A stretch of DNA of 64,000 nt from Eubacteriales bacterium (lineage in GTDB: Bacteria > Bacillota > Clostridia > Oscillospirales > CAG-382). Shown piece by piece: positions 1-7,935 of this stretch; positions within the stretch are counted from its first letter, which is position 1; every line of letters begins with the position of its first letter. Under the pieces are notes generated by a model. The model did no database searches and was not told where the DNA came from. It saw only the letters and a program-made list of their open reading frames with translations. The stretch lies in contig JAQWDK010000006.1 in NCBI GenBank assembly GCA_028705495.1, positions 1-64,000 of the forward strand, written 5' to 3'. A program made the translations under genes and the position numbers.

Positions 1-704
1 TAAACGGTAATAATTACGTCTTTGTAAAGAACACAAATTTCAAAAAAGACTTTGATATAACCCTAAAACCAACCGAATTTGCAGAGCAAACAAAAACAAA
101 AATAAATTCAAAACTAAAAAAAGTAGATTTTCATTCGCCCGGAGCTTTTAGATTTGACAGCTCTGTTCCCGGTTCTGTTAATGTTATAACTGGAACATCT
201 GGGACGACAAGCGGTGGAGAAGCGGTTCTTATACAGCTCGGACTGTATCCGTCCGTTAATGCTATTTATATGAGTTTGCCATCACAATACAGCCTTGAAT
301 CAAGCGCAAACGATAATAATAGCCAACGAATCATTTTTTATAAAACCTACAATAACATTCCGGTTATTAGCGAAAAGACTAAAATTGAGATTATAACAGA
401 AAAAAACAAGCTCTCTACGATAGATTACTGTTGGAGCAGTATCGAAGCTGCCGAAAAAAGCGGCGATAAGGAACTGATTACAGCGAGAAAAGCCGCTGAA
501 GTCTACGATGAATTCATCAGAGCAAAAGTAGGTGGTGCTGAAAGCTTATTTAAGGACAAAAACATTGTTATCAGACCAGTATTTGCTGAAATTGATAATG
601 GTTTTACAAGAGCATTCATAGCGGGTGAAGCTGGCGGATTTTATGGTTCTCTGATAATAAATGCAGAAACCGCAGAAGTTATATCATCATTTCTCGATGA
701 ATGA
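1..704 (+). CDS. Hypothetical protein, 5' partial at window edge
   Basis: The reading frame is open from the first bases of the window (codons begin at position 3), so the first internal ATG, at 270, is not the true start. About 233 residues are visible. No family is recognised with confidence. The last 45 residues, with RPVFAEIDNGF and then an alanine- and glycine-rich stretch ending in NAETAEVISSF, resemble the C-terminal layout of PepSY/YycH-like extracytoplasmic proteins, in which a final strand is followed by a N-A-x-T-x-E-V-I motif. The lipoprotein at 20575-21402 ends in a comparable way (VNAVTGEVI). An exported protein is therefore plausible, but the signal region lies outside the window. 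An intrinsic terminator follows directly. Confidence 0.6.
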   Translation, partial: NGNNYVFVKNTNFKKDFDITLKPTEFAEQTKTKINSKLKKVDFHSPGAFRFDSSVPGSVNVITGTSGTTSGGEAVLIQLGLYPSVNAIYMSLPSQYSLESSANDNNSQRIIFYKTYNNIPVISEKTKIEIITEKNKLSTIDYCWSSIEAAEKSGDKELITARKAAEVYDEFIRAKVGGAESLFKDKNIVIRPVFAEIDNGFTRAFIAGEAGGFYGSLIINAETAEVISSFLDE

Positions 705-707
705 AAA

Positions 708-736
708 AAAGCAGCAGGATTAATTCTGCTGCTTTT
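708..736. terminator. Bidirectional intrinsic terminator
   Basis: A stem of GCAGCAG (711-717) and CTGCTGC (726-732) is flanked by an A run and a T run. It lies between two convergent genes ending at 704 and 746 and can serve both. Confidence 0.8.
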
Positions 737-745
737 GATTTTGTA

Positions 746-2422
746 TTAATAATGTGAATCCTCGTAAGTTAGATACCCACCCGAAAGGTTGTTCACCTTT
801 GTAAAACCCTTGCCTTTGAGTATCATAGCTGCGACATGCGCGCGCATCCCGACCCTGCATGTGATGTAGATGGGTGTATCTTTTGAAGCAGTTATTTCAC
901 CGAGTCTATCACGCAGTTCGTCAACAGGTATGTTTACTGAACCTTTGATATGTCCTAAGCGAAACTCAAAAGGGGTTCGGACATCGACCAGAAAACCGCC
1001 GTTTTTAACAATATCATCAATTTCATAGTATTGCACAAAGCCGTATTCACCTTCGAGTGCATTGGACGCTACATAGCCAAGCACATTCACAGGGTCTTTA
1101 GCCGATGAATAGGGAGGTGCATATGTCAACTCGAGAGCTGCGAGATCATGAACTGTTCCACCAAGTGCTATAGCTGTGGCGATAACATCGATTCTCTTTT
1201 CAGTGCCTTCTTTGCCTACTGCTTGAGCACCTAAAACTCGACCGTCAGTTGGTGAAAACAGCAGCTTTAGCGCGATATTTGAAGCACCTGGATAGTATGT
1301 GGCATGGTTAGTCCTGTGGATGTTAACAGCACGGTAGGGGATGTTTTTTGCTTTAAGCTGGGATTCGTTGTTGCCTGTCGTTGCAGCAATTAGATTAAAG
1401 ACCTTTGCAACAGAGGTGCCAAGTGCTCCAGGATAGCTTATATTTCTGCCGCTGATATAATCTGCGACTAGTCTACCCTGCCTGTTCGCGGGCCCTGCAA
1501 GTGGTATTGCTGTTTTACTGCCGTCAATTAGGTCTCTGACCTCGATCGCATCTCCGATAGCATATATATCTTCTACAATCTCGCCGCTTTCAGCGTCAAA
1601 AGTTTTAAATTTATCGTCGGTTCGTATATGCCCGCGAGGACCGAGTGCGAGTGAAGCGCTTTTTGCGAGACTGTTCTCGGGTGCGACGCCGATTGCAAGA
1701 ATGACTAAATCATTCGGAAGGCGCTTTCCGCTTTCGAGTACAACAGTTCTTCCGCCATCATCAAATTCTACAATTCCATCACCAAGGATCAGAGCAACTC
1801 CGTTGCTGATAAGTTCCTTATGAACAATCTGCGCCATTTCAAAATCGAGAGGTCTTAACACTTGCGGCAACTTTTCGACAAGTATAACCGAAAGTCCTGC
1901 TTCACGTAGGTTTTCAGCCATTTCGACACCGATAAAACCACCGCCGACGACTACTGCTGATTGCTGGTTTTCTCTGGTGACTTTATCTTTGATAGCGTCG
2001 GTATCAGCTATATTTCGTAAAACATATACATCTGTTGATTTGTCTAATCCCTTTATTGGTGGCTTTAGCGGCTTTGCTCCAGGAGACAAAAGTAGAACAT
2101 CATAACTTTCTTCGTACTGCTCGCCTGTTATTGTATTTTTAACAGAAACGCTTTTGGCTGTTCTATTAACCGAGATAACCTCAGAAAAGTTTCGGATATC
2201 AAGGTTATATCTTTCTGACATGCCCTTGACTGATTGGACAAGGAGTTTATTTCGGTCTTCAATTACACCACCGATATAGTAAGGAAGGCCGCAGTTGGCG
2301 AAGGAGATATATTCGTCTCTCTCAAACATAATAATATGTGCATCTTCGTTGAGTCTGCGAAGCCTAGCAGCTGCTGTCGCTCCACCTGCAACACCACCGA
2401 CAATTAGAATTTTCTTTTTCAT
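746..2422 (-). CDS. cdr: CoA-disulfide reductase family flavoprotein with C-terminal rhodanese domain
   Basis: This 558-residue pyridine nucleotide-disulfide oxidoreductase is likely to reduce CoA disulfide, CoA persulfide or polysulfide with NAD(P)H in the cytoplasm. An FAD-binding glycine motif (GGVAGGATAAARLRR) sits at residues 9-23. The single active-site cysteine of the CoADR family is at residue 44 in NCGLPY. A second dinucleotide motif (VVVGGGFIG) lies near residue 157, and the family signature AIGDAIEV is present. The last 100 residues form a rhodanese domain with the active loop CRVGMR. The fusion is typical of CoADR-Rhd proteins linked to sulfur or redox balance. The start has a GAGG-type site about 11 bases upstream. 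The gene appears monocistronic and ends at the shared terminator. The exact substrate (CoA disulfide, persulfide or NADH oxidase activity) cannot be read from sequence. Confidence 0.9.
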   Translation of the reverse strand: MKKKILIVGGVAGGATAAARLRRLNEDAHIIMFERDEYISFANCGLPYYIGGVIEDRNKLLVQSVKGMSERYNLDIRNFSEVISVNRTAKSVSVKNTITGEQYEESYDVLLLSPGAKPLKPPIKGLDKSTDVYVLRNIADTDAIKDKVTRENQQSAVVVGGGFIGVEMAENLREAGLSVILVEKLPQVLRPLDFEMAQIVHKELISNGVALILGDGIVEFDDGGRTVVLESGKRLPNDLVILAIGVAPENSLAKSASLALGPRGHIRTDDKFKTFDAESGEIVEDIYAIGDAIEVRDLIDGSKTAIPLAGPANRQGRLVADYISGRNISYPGALGTSVAKVFNLIAATTGNNESQLKAKNIPYRAVNIHRTNHATYYPGASNIALKLLFSPTDGRVLGAQAVGKEGTEKRIDVIATAIALGGTVHDLAALELTYAPPYSSAKDPVNVLGYVASNALEGEYGFVQYYEIDDIVKNGGFLVDVRTPFEFRLGHIKGSVNIPVDELRDRLGEITASKDTPIYITCRVGMRAHVAAMILKGKGFTKVNNLSGGYLTYEDSHY

Positions 2423-2512
2423 ATCTTAAAGCCTCACTTATTAGATTCTTTACTCAAGTCTATCAATAATAAGCTTTAAAGTCAATGAAATAGAGTTGGT
2501 TTTGTGTCCAGG

Positions 2513-3919
2513 TTACAATGTCACCGGTGAAAGTTTACTTTTTTTTCTGGTGAAATAAATCATATAGATAATAAACATCAGAGAAGTAATACTCCATGTT
2601 AGCGGATAGCTAAAAATAACATTGCGGAAGCCGGGGAACAACTGCGGACCGAAGAACAGCCACAACATCCTAATTCCCGGGACACCGAGGGCTGTTATAA
2701 TAAGCGGAGCAACAGTGTTTCCAAGTCCTCTGAGCGTTCCCGAGAAAATTTCAACACATACAAAAGTTATATAAGTCGGAACAAGGAAGCGAATGATTTC
2801 AACACCTTTTTCTATTACAGCAGGGTCGTCATTAAACAGTTTGAGAACATACCCGCCAAAAAAGTAAAGGACTACGCTGATTGTAACAGAAGCAAGGCTA
2901 AGCATACCAAGGCAGGTGAGTACACTCTTTTTTATGCGGTCGATTTTACCAGCGCCGTAGTTTTGACCGACAAATGTTGTGAGAGAGATACCAAAAGATG
3001 AGCTGATCGCCCAGAAGAAAGCGTCAATTTTTGCGTATGAGGTCCATGCGGCGATTGTGTTCGTGCCAAAACTGTTTACAAAGGATTGTATAAAGATGTT
3101 TGAGGTTGTATACATCAGATTCTGGAATGCTGCGGGCATACCGATTACCAAAATCCTGCGGAGAATTTGTTTGTAGAAGCGGATTTTTTTGATGTAAAGC
3201 TTTATGCTGTCTTGGGTGCGAACAAGGGATAAACATACGAGGAATGCGCTGACGGTCTGGGCGATAATTGTTGCTAAAGCTGCACTCGCAACACCCATAT
3301 TTAGATTGATGATGAAAAACAAGTCAAGGACGACGTTGATTAAAACACTTGTTGATAGAAAATAAAGCGGTCTTCTTGAATCGCCGACGGCACGGAGTAT
3401 TCCAGCGCCGATATTATAAACAAGGTTGGAGACACTGCCGCAAAGCACGACTCGTAAATAAGTCAGCGACATCGGATAAACCTCTGGCGGTGTATCCATC
3501 CAAACGAGGGCATGGGGAGCGATTATTATTCCAAAAACTGCTACAAAAAGTCCACCCGATACCGCAATTGCAAACGCAGTGTGTACTGTTTTCGAGACTT
3601 CCTCTGATTTGCGCGCTCCGTAAAACTGAGCTATTGTAACGGTAATACCGGATGAAAGAGCAATGAAAAATCCGACAAGCAGATTTAGGATCGTACCTGT
3701 CGTTCCTCCAACCGCTGACAAAGCTTCCTTGCCGAGAAACTTGCCGACGATAGCAGCATCTATTGTGTTATACATAAGCTGCAAAATTGAACCGAGCAGC
3801 ATCGGAAAAAAGAAAAACAACAACTGCTTCCAAATAACACCTTGAGTTATACCTGTGTTACCTGAATAAGAAGACGGCTGCTCGTTTTCTAAAAGACTAT
3901 CTGACATAGAAATTACCAT
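2513..3919 (-). CDS. MATE family multidrug/drug:cation antiporter
   Basis: The 468-residue protein has about 12 hydrophobic segments arranged as two similar halves, as expected for MATE exporters (usually 440-480 residues). Typical features are the opening WKQLLFFFFPMLLGSILQL helix, the NTIDAAIVGKFLGKEALSAVG stretch after helix 1, and the second-half repeat VIGMPAAFQNLMY. It probably exports cationic compounds using a Na+ or H+ gradient; the substrate is unknown. Two in-frame ATGs, at 3919 and 3907, are possible starts and neither has a strong ribosome site. It runs in the same direction as the flavoprotein gene downstream of it, with about 90 bases between, so co-transcription is possible. 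Confidence 0.88.
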   Translation of the reverse strand: MVISMSDSLLENEQPSSYSGNTGITQGVIWKQLLFFFFPMLLGSILQLMYNTIDAAIVGKFLGKEALSAVGGTTGTILNLLVGFFIALSSGITVTIAQFYGARKSEEVSKTVHTAFAIAVSGGLFVAVFGIIIAPHALVWMDTPPEVYPMSLTYLRVVLCGSVSNLVYNIGAGILRAVGDSRRPLYFLSTSVLINVVLDLFFIINLNMGVASAALATIIAQTVSAFLVCLSLVRTQDSIKLYIKKIRFYKQILRRILVIGMPAAFQNLMYTTSNIFIQSFVNSFGTNTIAAWTSYAKIDAFFWAISSSFGISLTTFVGQNYGAGKIDRIKKSVLTCLGMLSLASVTISVVLYFFGGYVLKLFNDDPAVIEKGVEIIRFLVPTYITFVCVEIFSGTLRGLGNTVAPLIITALGVPGIRMLWLFFGPQLFPGFRNVIFSYPLTWSITSLMFIIYMIYFTRKKSKLSPVTL

Positions 3920-4003
3920 TCTGCATTTATACTATGTGGCAGCAACTGCATGATTCGCTGTACAGCTTAATATAACATATATCTCGACTATTTTCAACAA
4001 AAA

Positions 4004-4030
4004 GAGTTGATGTAAAATTTACATCAACTC
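4004..4030 (-). terminator. Intrinsic terminator of the small reverse-strand gene
   Basis: A 13-bp near-perfect palindrome (4004-4016 with 4018-4030) is followed, reading on the reverse strand, by TTTTTG. It sits eight bases past the stop of the gene at 4038. Confidence 0.75.
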
Positions 4031-4037
4031 AGTTATT

Positions 4038-4253
4038 TTAAGGAAATTTAGGATAATTTTCGCTTCTGCTCTGAGCTGCAAGAAGATCGACGAAAGCGGT
4101 CATTTCAGCAGTTGAATTCATAGCCCAAGTTTGCTCAACAATCCTGTTTCTGCTGTCTTGCGGAAGTCCCACGAAGTATTTAAGAGCTTCATCATTGTGA
4201 GCGAGAGCTACAGTAAAAGCTATCGGCAGCTTTTCTTTTTCGTAATTTATCAT
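4038..4253 (-). CDS. Small conserved-looking hypothetical protein (71 aa)
   Basis: I do not recognise a named family. An upstream ATG at 4289 is in frame, but the internal ATG at 4253 has the good ribosome site (AAAGGAA about nine bases upstream), so the likely product is 71 residues beginning MINYEKEKLPIAF. It is mostly helical and acidic-polar, without a signal peptide or membrane segment, and contains LPQDSRNRIVEQTW. It is preceded by its own ribosome site and followed by a strong terminator, so it is probably a genuine single gene. Confidence 0.65.
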   Translation of the reverse strand: MINYEKEKLPIAFTVALAHNDEALKYFVGLPQDSRNRIVEQTWAMNSTAEMTAFVDLLAAQSRSENYPKFP

Positions 4254-4332
4254 AGTGACAGTTCCTTTCTTCGGTACTATCTTTTCCATTTAACGAATAT
4301 TTATTATTAGCAGACTTTGAGCTTTTGGGGTG

Positions 4333-4361
4333 TTGACAAAATGCGATAAATGAATTAAAAT
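4333..4361 (+). promoter_or_regulatory. Sigma-A type promoter for mscL
   Basis: TTGACA (4333-4338), a 17-base spacer and TAAAAT (4356-4361) lie 42 bases before the mscL start. Confidence 0.7.
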
Positions 4362-4402
4362 AAATATAGATGTAAAATAACAATGAAAGGAATTAAGCTG
4401 TC

Positions 4403-4870
4403 ATGGGGAAGAAAGTAAATTCGATGGCTACTGAATTTAAAAAGTTTATAACGAGAGGTAATGTTATTGACCTTGCAGTCGGTGTTATTATCGGCGGCGC
4501 GTTCGGCAAAATTGTAACATCCTTAGTAAACGATTTGATTATGCCCTTAATCGGTCTTATATTAGGGAAGGTAAACTTCAAAGAACTAAAAGTTGTAATC
4601 GCACCGGCAACTGAAACTGTACCGGAGTCAGCATTTCGCTACGGCGCTTTCATCCAGTCTGTAATTGATTTTCTGATAATTGCGCTTTGCATTTTCTTTA
4701 TGATTAAGGCAATCGCAAGAGTGCAGAGCAAACTTGAACGCAAAAAAGCCGCTGAAGAAGCAGCCGCAGCTGCAGCAGAAGTAGCAGTTCCTGCCCCACC
4801 TCCGGAGCCGACAAAAGAAGAGGTTCTTCTTGCAGAAATCAGAGATATTCTTAAAGATATTAAAAAGTAA
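4403..4870 (+). CDS. mscL: Large-conductance mechanosensitive channel MscL
   Basis: The 155-residue protein matches MscL: an amphipathic N-terminus ([27 protein letters not shown], quoted here as two parts of a continuous region at residues 9-35), the glycine-rich first membrane helix, a periplasmic-side loop, the second helix around residues 85-105 ([17 protein letters not shown]), and a charged C-terminal helix ending in [13 protein letters not shown]. It forms a homopentameric membrane pore that opens under hypo-osmotic shock. The linker before the last helix is unusually rich in alanine and proline. A strong site (AAAGGAA) precedes the ATG at 4403; a second in-frame ATG, at residue 8, is less well placed. 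A consensus promoter lies just upstream. Confidence 0.96.
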   Translation: MGKKVNSMATEFKKFITRGNVIDLAVGVIIGGAFGKIVTSLVNDLIMPLIGLILGKVNFKELKVVIAPATETVPESAFRYGAFIQSVIDFLIIALCIFFMIKAIARVQSKLERKKAAEEAAAAAAEVAVPAPPPEPTKEEVLLAEIRDILKDIKK

Positions 4871-4920
4871 TTTACCACATAAGCAACTACTAAAACCGTT
4901 TACCGGAGGGGGTTGGCGAA

Positions 4921-5385
4921 ATGGGTCAGCAAAGTTTTTTGGACTTTGAATATGGTCTTAGAAAGCGAAGGACAAAGCGGGATGAATTTCTTTCCGCGAT
5001 GGATAAGCTTCTGCCATGGCAAGAGCTGACTGAAATAGTCGCAGACTACTATCCGAAGGGGCAGCGTGGCAGACCACCTAAGGACCTTGAGATGATGGTC
5101 AGAATGTTTCTTCTACATAGCTGGTATCGTCTGTCCGATAAAGCGATTGAAGAAGCGGTCTACGACAGCGGTGCAATGCGCACATTCCTTAGCGTGAGCC
5201 TTGCCGACGAGGAAACACCTTCAGCCCGTACCTTCGCTAGGTTCCGCCGGATGCTCAAAAAGCGAGGACTCGACTTAAAAATAGAAAAGATTGTGAGAGA
5301 ATGTCTGTCAAAAAACGGACTTTCAATAAGACGGGGTAAGCTCGAAGAAGCGTATATCTCGAAACAAAAACAGCCTAAAAAATAG
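4921..5385 (+). CDS. Stand-alone N-terminal domain of an IS5-type transposase (truncated)
   Basis: The 154 residues match the DUF772/N-terminal part of IS5-family transposases: an FLDFEYGLRKRRTKR opening, the LPWQELTEIVADYYPKGQRGRPP region and the LHSWYRLSDKAIEEAVYDS block. The family normally continues with a V-D-A-T-I motif carrying the first catalytic Asp of the DDE triad; here the equivalent position reads LEEAYISKQK and the protein stops, so no catalytic residue is left. No terminal inverted repeats were seen. It has a very strong ribosome site (GGAGGGGG) and its own terminator, unlike typical junk. It is either a decayed insertion sequence or a retained DNA-binding domain; transposition activity is not expected. 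Confidence 0.75.
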   Translation: MGQQSFLDFEYGLRKRRTKRDEFLSAMDKLLPWQELTEIVADYYPKGQRGRPPKDLEMMVRMFLLHSWYRLSDKAIEEAVYDSGAMRTFLSVSLADEETPSARTFARFRRMLKKRGLDLKIEKIVRECLSKNGLSIRRGKLEEAYISKQKQPKK

Positions 5386-5396
5386 TTTTCCATATA

Positions 5397-5434
5397 AAAA
5401 ACCTCATACCGGTAAATACTGGTATGAGGTTTTT
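5397..5434. terminator. Bidirectional intrinsic terminator
   Basis: CCTCATACC (5402-5410) pairs with GGTATGAGG (5421-5429), flanked by AAAA and TTTTT. It separates the convergent genes ending at 5385 and 5447. Confidence 0.85.
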
Positions 5435-5446
5435 CCGTCCGTAAAA

Positions 5447-6421
5447 TTATTCGGCTTTTTCGTCAACTATCTTTAGAGCTTTCAAGTCGTATGTTAAATA
5501 GTCTACAAAAGGTTCTTCAGAAAATGATGAAAAGTATATCGAAATTAGTATTTTTACTTTATCATCCGGTAGCCACTCTGAGAAATTAAACCTAACGGAT
5601 TTATGATTATAGTACATTAATTCGATGTTCAAAATTTTGCCTATATCTTTGTAAGAAGGCAGTTTAATAAATTTAGAGTTTTGAATGTCAAATACATCGG
5701 TTGTAGAATAGTACCTTGACACATACCCGTGAGTAATAGCGACATATTTATTATTTTCCGACCAGTTCACTCCAATTTCATTGTCATAAATATCTGAAAC
5801 AGCAAGGACTGAATTTGTTGTGTTATCAACGAGTCTGATGTTGTTAAATATTTTTGCACTCCAACCAGTGTATAAAAACGTATACACCGAACCTTTTATT
5901 GAGTACTTGCCATCTGGGGATGGATAATCAAGATCGTACAGTTCGGGTTTTATAATATATTTAATATACTCAGCGAAAGCCCGCCGTGTCAAAACATCAG
6001 TGGTTGCTGTTATGTCGTCAAGAATGAGGAATGCTTCCTCACCTAAAGCGACTAATGCGGCTGTTTCTTCGGGATAATCTACCGCCAGCCCTGCTTCGTT
6101 TTTATAAGAACCAAAATCTAATCGTTCTACCCCATCAAGGATAACATCAAGATATCCATTAACTAACGAAACCATGCTATCAGTTGATTCTTCTGGTGAG
6201 GTTTCTGAGCTGGTTTCGGAGCTGGTTTCATCAGAGAGCTCATCACTCGCCTCAAGGTCTGATGAAGTTTCAGCAAAACTTTCTGAGATGTTACTGCTGT
6301 TAATGTTTGAAGTACCATTAGCAATAGAGCTACTAACGCTGGAAGTGTCGGAAGGGTTACATGCGGAGAGTATAGAAGTGATTGCCGCTAAAACAAGAAT
6401 AAATGATATTGCTTTCTTCAT
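5447..6421 (-). CDS. Lipoprotein of unknown function with Ser/Glu-rich linker
   Basis: This 324-residue protein starts with a lipoprotein signal; the lipobox ILSAC puts the acylated Cys at residue 21. A roughly 60-residue linker made mainly of Ser, Glu, Thr and Asp follows, typical of a cell-wall spacer. The C-terminal 200 residues contain repeated strand-like phrases such as PSPDGKYSIKG, GVNWSENNKYVAITHGY and FSEWLPDDKVKIL, which look like blades of a beta-propeller or a WD/TolB-like sensor fold; this is inference from pattern only. It has a clear AAAGGA site before the start and shares the terminator at 5397-5434. Function and ligand are unknown. Confidence 0.75.
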   Translation of the reverse strand: MKKAISFILVLAAITSILSACNPSDTSSVSSSIANGTSNINSSNISESFAETSSDLEASDELSDETSSETSSETSPEESTDSMVSLVNGYLDVILDGVERLDFGSYKNEAGLAVDYPEETAALVALGEEAFLILDDITATTDVLTRRAFAEYIKYIIKPELYDLDYPSPDGKYSIKGSVYTFLYTGWSAKIFNNIRLVDNTTNSVLAVSDIYDNEIGVNWSENNKYVAITHGYVSRYYSTTDVFDIQNSKFIKLPSYKDIGKILNIELMYYNHKSVRFNFSEWLPDDKVKILISIYFSSFSEEPFVDYLTYDLKALKIVDEKAE

Positions 6422-6522
6422 TATGTAGATTTTCCTTTGTATGATAATATATTACCAGTATACATATTATTTCCATCAATGTCAATTTAAAACTGCTTGT
6501 AAAGTTCAAAGTCAGGAACAAA

Positions 6523-6558
6523 ATAACCTGCCTGCGGTTAAGGCCGCAGGCAGGTTAT
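6523..6558 (-). terminator. Strong intrinsic terminator of the SPFH operon
   Basis: A 15-bp perfect stem (6523-6537 with 6544-6558) with a GC-rich core. On the reverse strand it follows the stop at 6566 and is followed by TTATTTTG. Confidence 0.85.
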
Positions 6559-6565
6559 AATATCT

Positions 6566-6763
6566 TTACTTTTGTTCGTTATCCGACTTCTCAAAATACT
6601 CAGGAATATATCGTCCGCTCTTTGAGTGCTGCCTTACACAGAGGGTTAGAAGGTACTCAATTTGACCGTTTAGCGAGCGGAAATCTTCTTCCGCCCAAGT
6701 TGCAATCTTTTCGTATAGCTGTGGTGATAGCCTTAGAGGCACTTGCTTTTTTTCGTTTGCCAT
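6566..6763 (-). CDS. Ribbon-helix-helix (Arc/CopG-like) small protein
   Basis: The 65 residues fit a ribbon-helix-helix DNA-binding fold: an N-terminal strand KKQVPLRLSPQLYEKI followed by helix 1, the RSLNGQIEYLL turn-helix and a short polar tail. Such proteins bind DNA as dimers through the strand. It begins 15 bases after the stop of the SPFH gene, so the two are almost certainly one operon, and the strong hairpin at 6523-6558 ends it. No toxin gene is adjacent, which argues against a classical toxin-antitoxin antidote. It may regulate its own operon, or act as a partner of the SPFH protein. Confidence 0.8.
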   Translation of the reverse strand: MANEKKQVPLRLSPQLYEKIATWAEEDFRSLNGQIEYLLTLCVRQHSKSGRYIPEYFEKSDNEQK

Positions 6764-6778
6764 TTTAAATCATTTCAC

Positions 6779-7804
6779 TTAATATAAGCTGCCGCTGTTT
6801 ACGACAGGTTGAGCGTCGCGATTTCCGCAAAGAACCACTAAGAGGTTGGAAACCATTGTAGCTTTGCGCTCTTTATCAAGCTCTACGATACCGTTTTCGC
6901 TGAGTTTGTTGAGTGCCATTTCCACCATACTAACCGCACCGTCAACAATCATTGCTCTTGCATCGATAATCGCGCTTGCCTGCTGACGCTGAAGCATTAC
7001 GGAAGCGATTTCAGTAGCGTATGCAAGATATGTGATACGCGCTTCTAGAATTTCTAAACCTGCAATAATAACCTTTTCTTGAATTTCTTTACGAATTCTT
7101 TCAGCAACAACACCGCTCGAACCGCGCAGACTGCCTTCGTCTGCCTGGCCGTCGCCAGTGGTGTCAACATTGGGTGCTACATCATAGGGGTAAATCCTAA
7201 CGATGTTTCTAACCGCTGCATCGCATTGTAGTGAGAGATATTCTTTGTAATTATCTACATTAAAGACAGCTTTTGCTGTATCAACGACACGCCAAATCAC
7301 CGCGACTCCGACTTCAACGGGATTGCCGAGAGCATCGTTTACCTTCTGCTTAGAGTTGCTGAGCGTCATAACTTTGAGAGATAACTTCTTACCGGAAGTC
7401 AAATCCTGCATCGAGATTGAGGTATTGCCCTCGATGAACAGTTTGTGTTTTGTGTTGTTGTCGACATCGTTGCTCTGACCCAATTTTGTCTGAGCAGCTG
7501 GGTTGACAGCTGTGGAGAAGGGGTTTACATAGTAGAAGCCTGCTTCCTTTAGTGTGCCTGTGTACTTGCCGAACAGAGTGAGAACAAGCGCTTCCTGCGG
7601 GCGGATAATTTTAAGCCCCATAAAAGGTATGAAACCGATGCATAACCATAGAATACCGGGAATAAGCGGGACAAGCCCCAACATATTATTATCCTCTAAT
7701 AGTATTGAGCCATAGATAACCGCTCCGATTGAAGCTAAATACAATACAATAAAGAGAACCATGCGTGGTAGACCGGATTTTGCTTTTAACATTTTTTCTT
7801 CCAT
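6779..7804 (-). CDS. SPFH/band-7 domain membrane protein
   Basis: The 341-residue protein has two hydrophobic segments near the N-terminus (about residues 15-35 and 42-62), then an SPFH domain opening with IIRPQEALVLTLFGKY and containing VEVGVAVIWRVVDTAKAVFNV, and a helical region with EILEARITYLAYATEIASVMLQRQQA, the typical post-SPFH heptad part. SPFH proteins assemble into large oligomers on the membrane and organise lipid microdomains or guard proteases. A good AAAGGA site precedes the ATG at 7804. Co-transcription with the ribbon-helix-helix gene is clear from spacing and the shared terminator. No NfeD-type partner is present, which separates it from the YuaG/YqfA pairs. Confidence 0.88.
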   Translation of the reverse strand: MEEKMLKAKSGLPRMVLFIVLYLASIGAVIYGSILLEDNNMLGLVPLIPGILWLCIGFIPFMGLKIIRPQEALVLTLFGKYTGTLKEAGFYYVNPFSTAVNPAAQTKLGQSNDVDNNTKHKLFIEGNTSISMQDLTSGKKLSLKVMTLSNSKQKVNDALGNPVEVGVAVIWRVVDTAKAVFNVDNYKEYLSLQCDAAVRNIVRIYPYDVAPNVDTTGDGQADEGSLRGSSGVVAERIRKEIQEKVIIAGLEILEARITYLAYATEIASVMLQRQQASAIIDARAMIVDGAVSMVEMALNKLSENGIVELDKERKATMVSNLLVVLCGNRDAQPVVNSGSLY

Positions 7805-7935
7805 AATGATATCCTTTCTGCCGATAAGCGGCTACACAAGGGTAAATTAATCGTTGTTGAACGACTTTACTCTGCATTTTTATAATATCAATCTGATATC
7901 AAAAGTACATCATAAAAATGTTAAACTGATGTAAA

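Noticed and set aside
6566..6763. Toxin-antitoxin antidote
   Set aside because: The only co-transcribed gene encodes a large SPFH membrane protein, not a toxin; pairing as a TA module is not supported.
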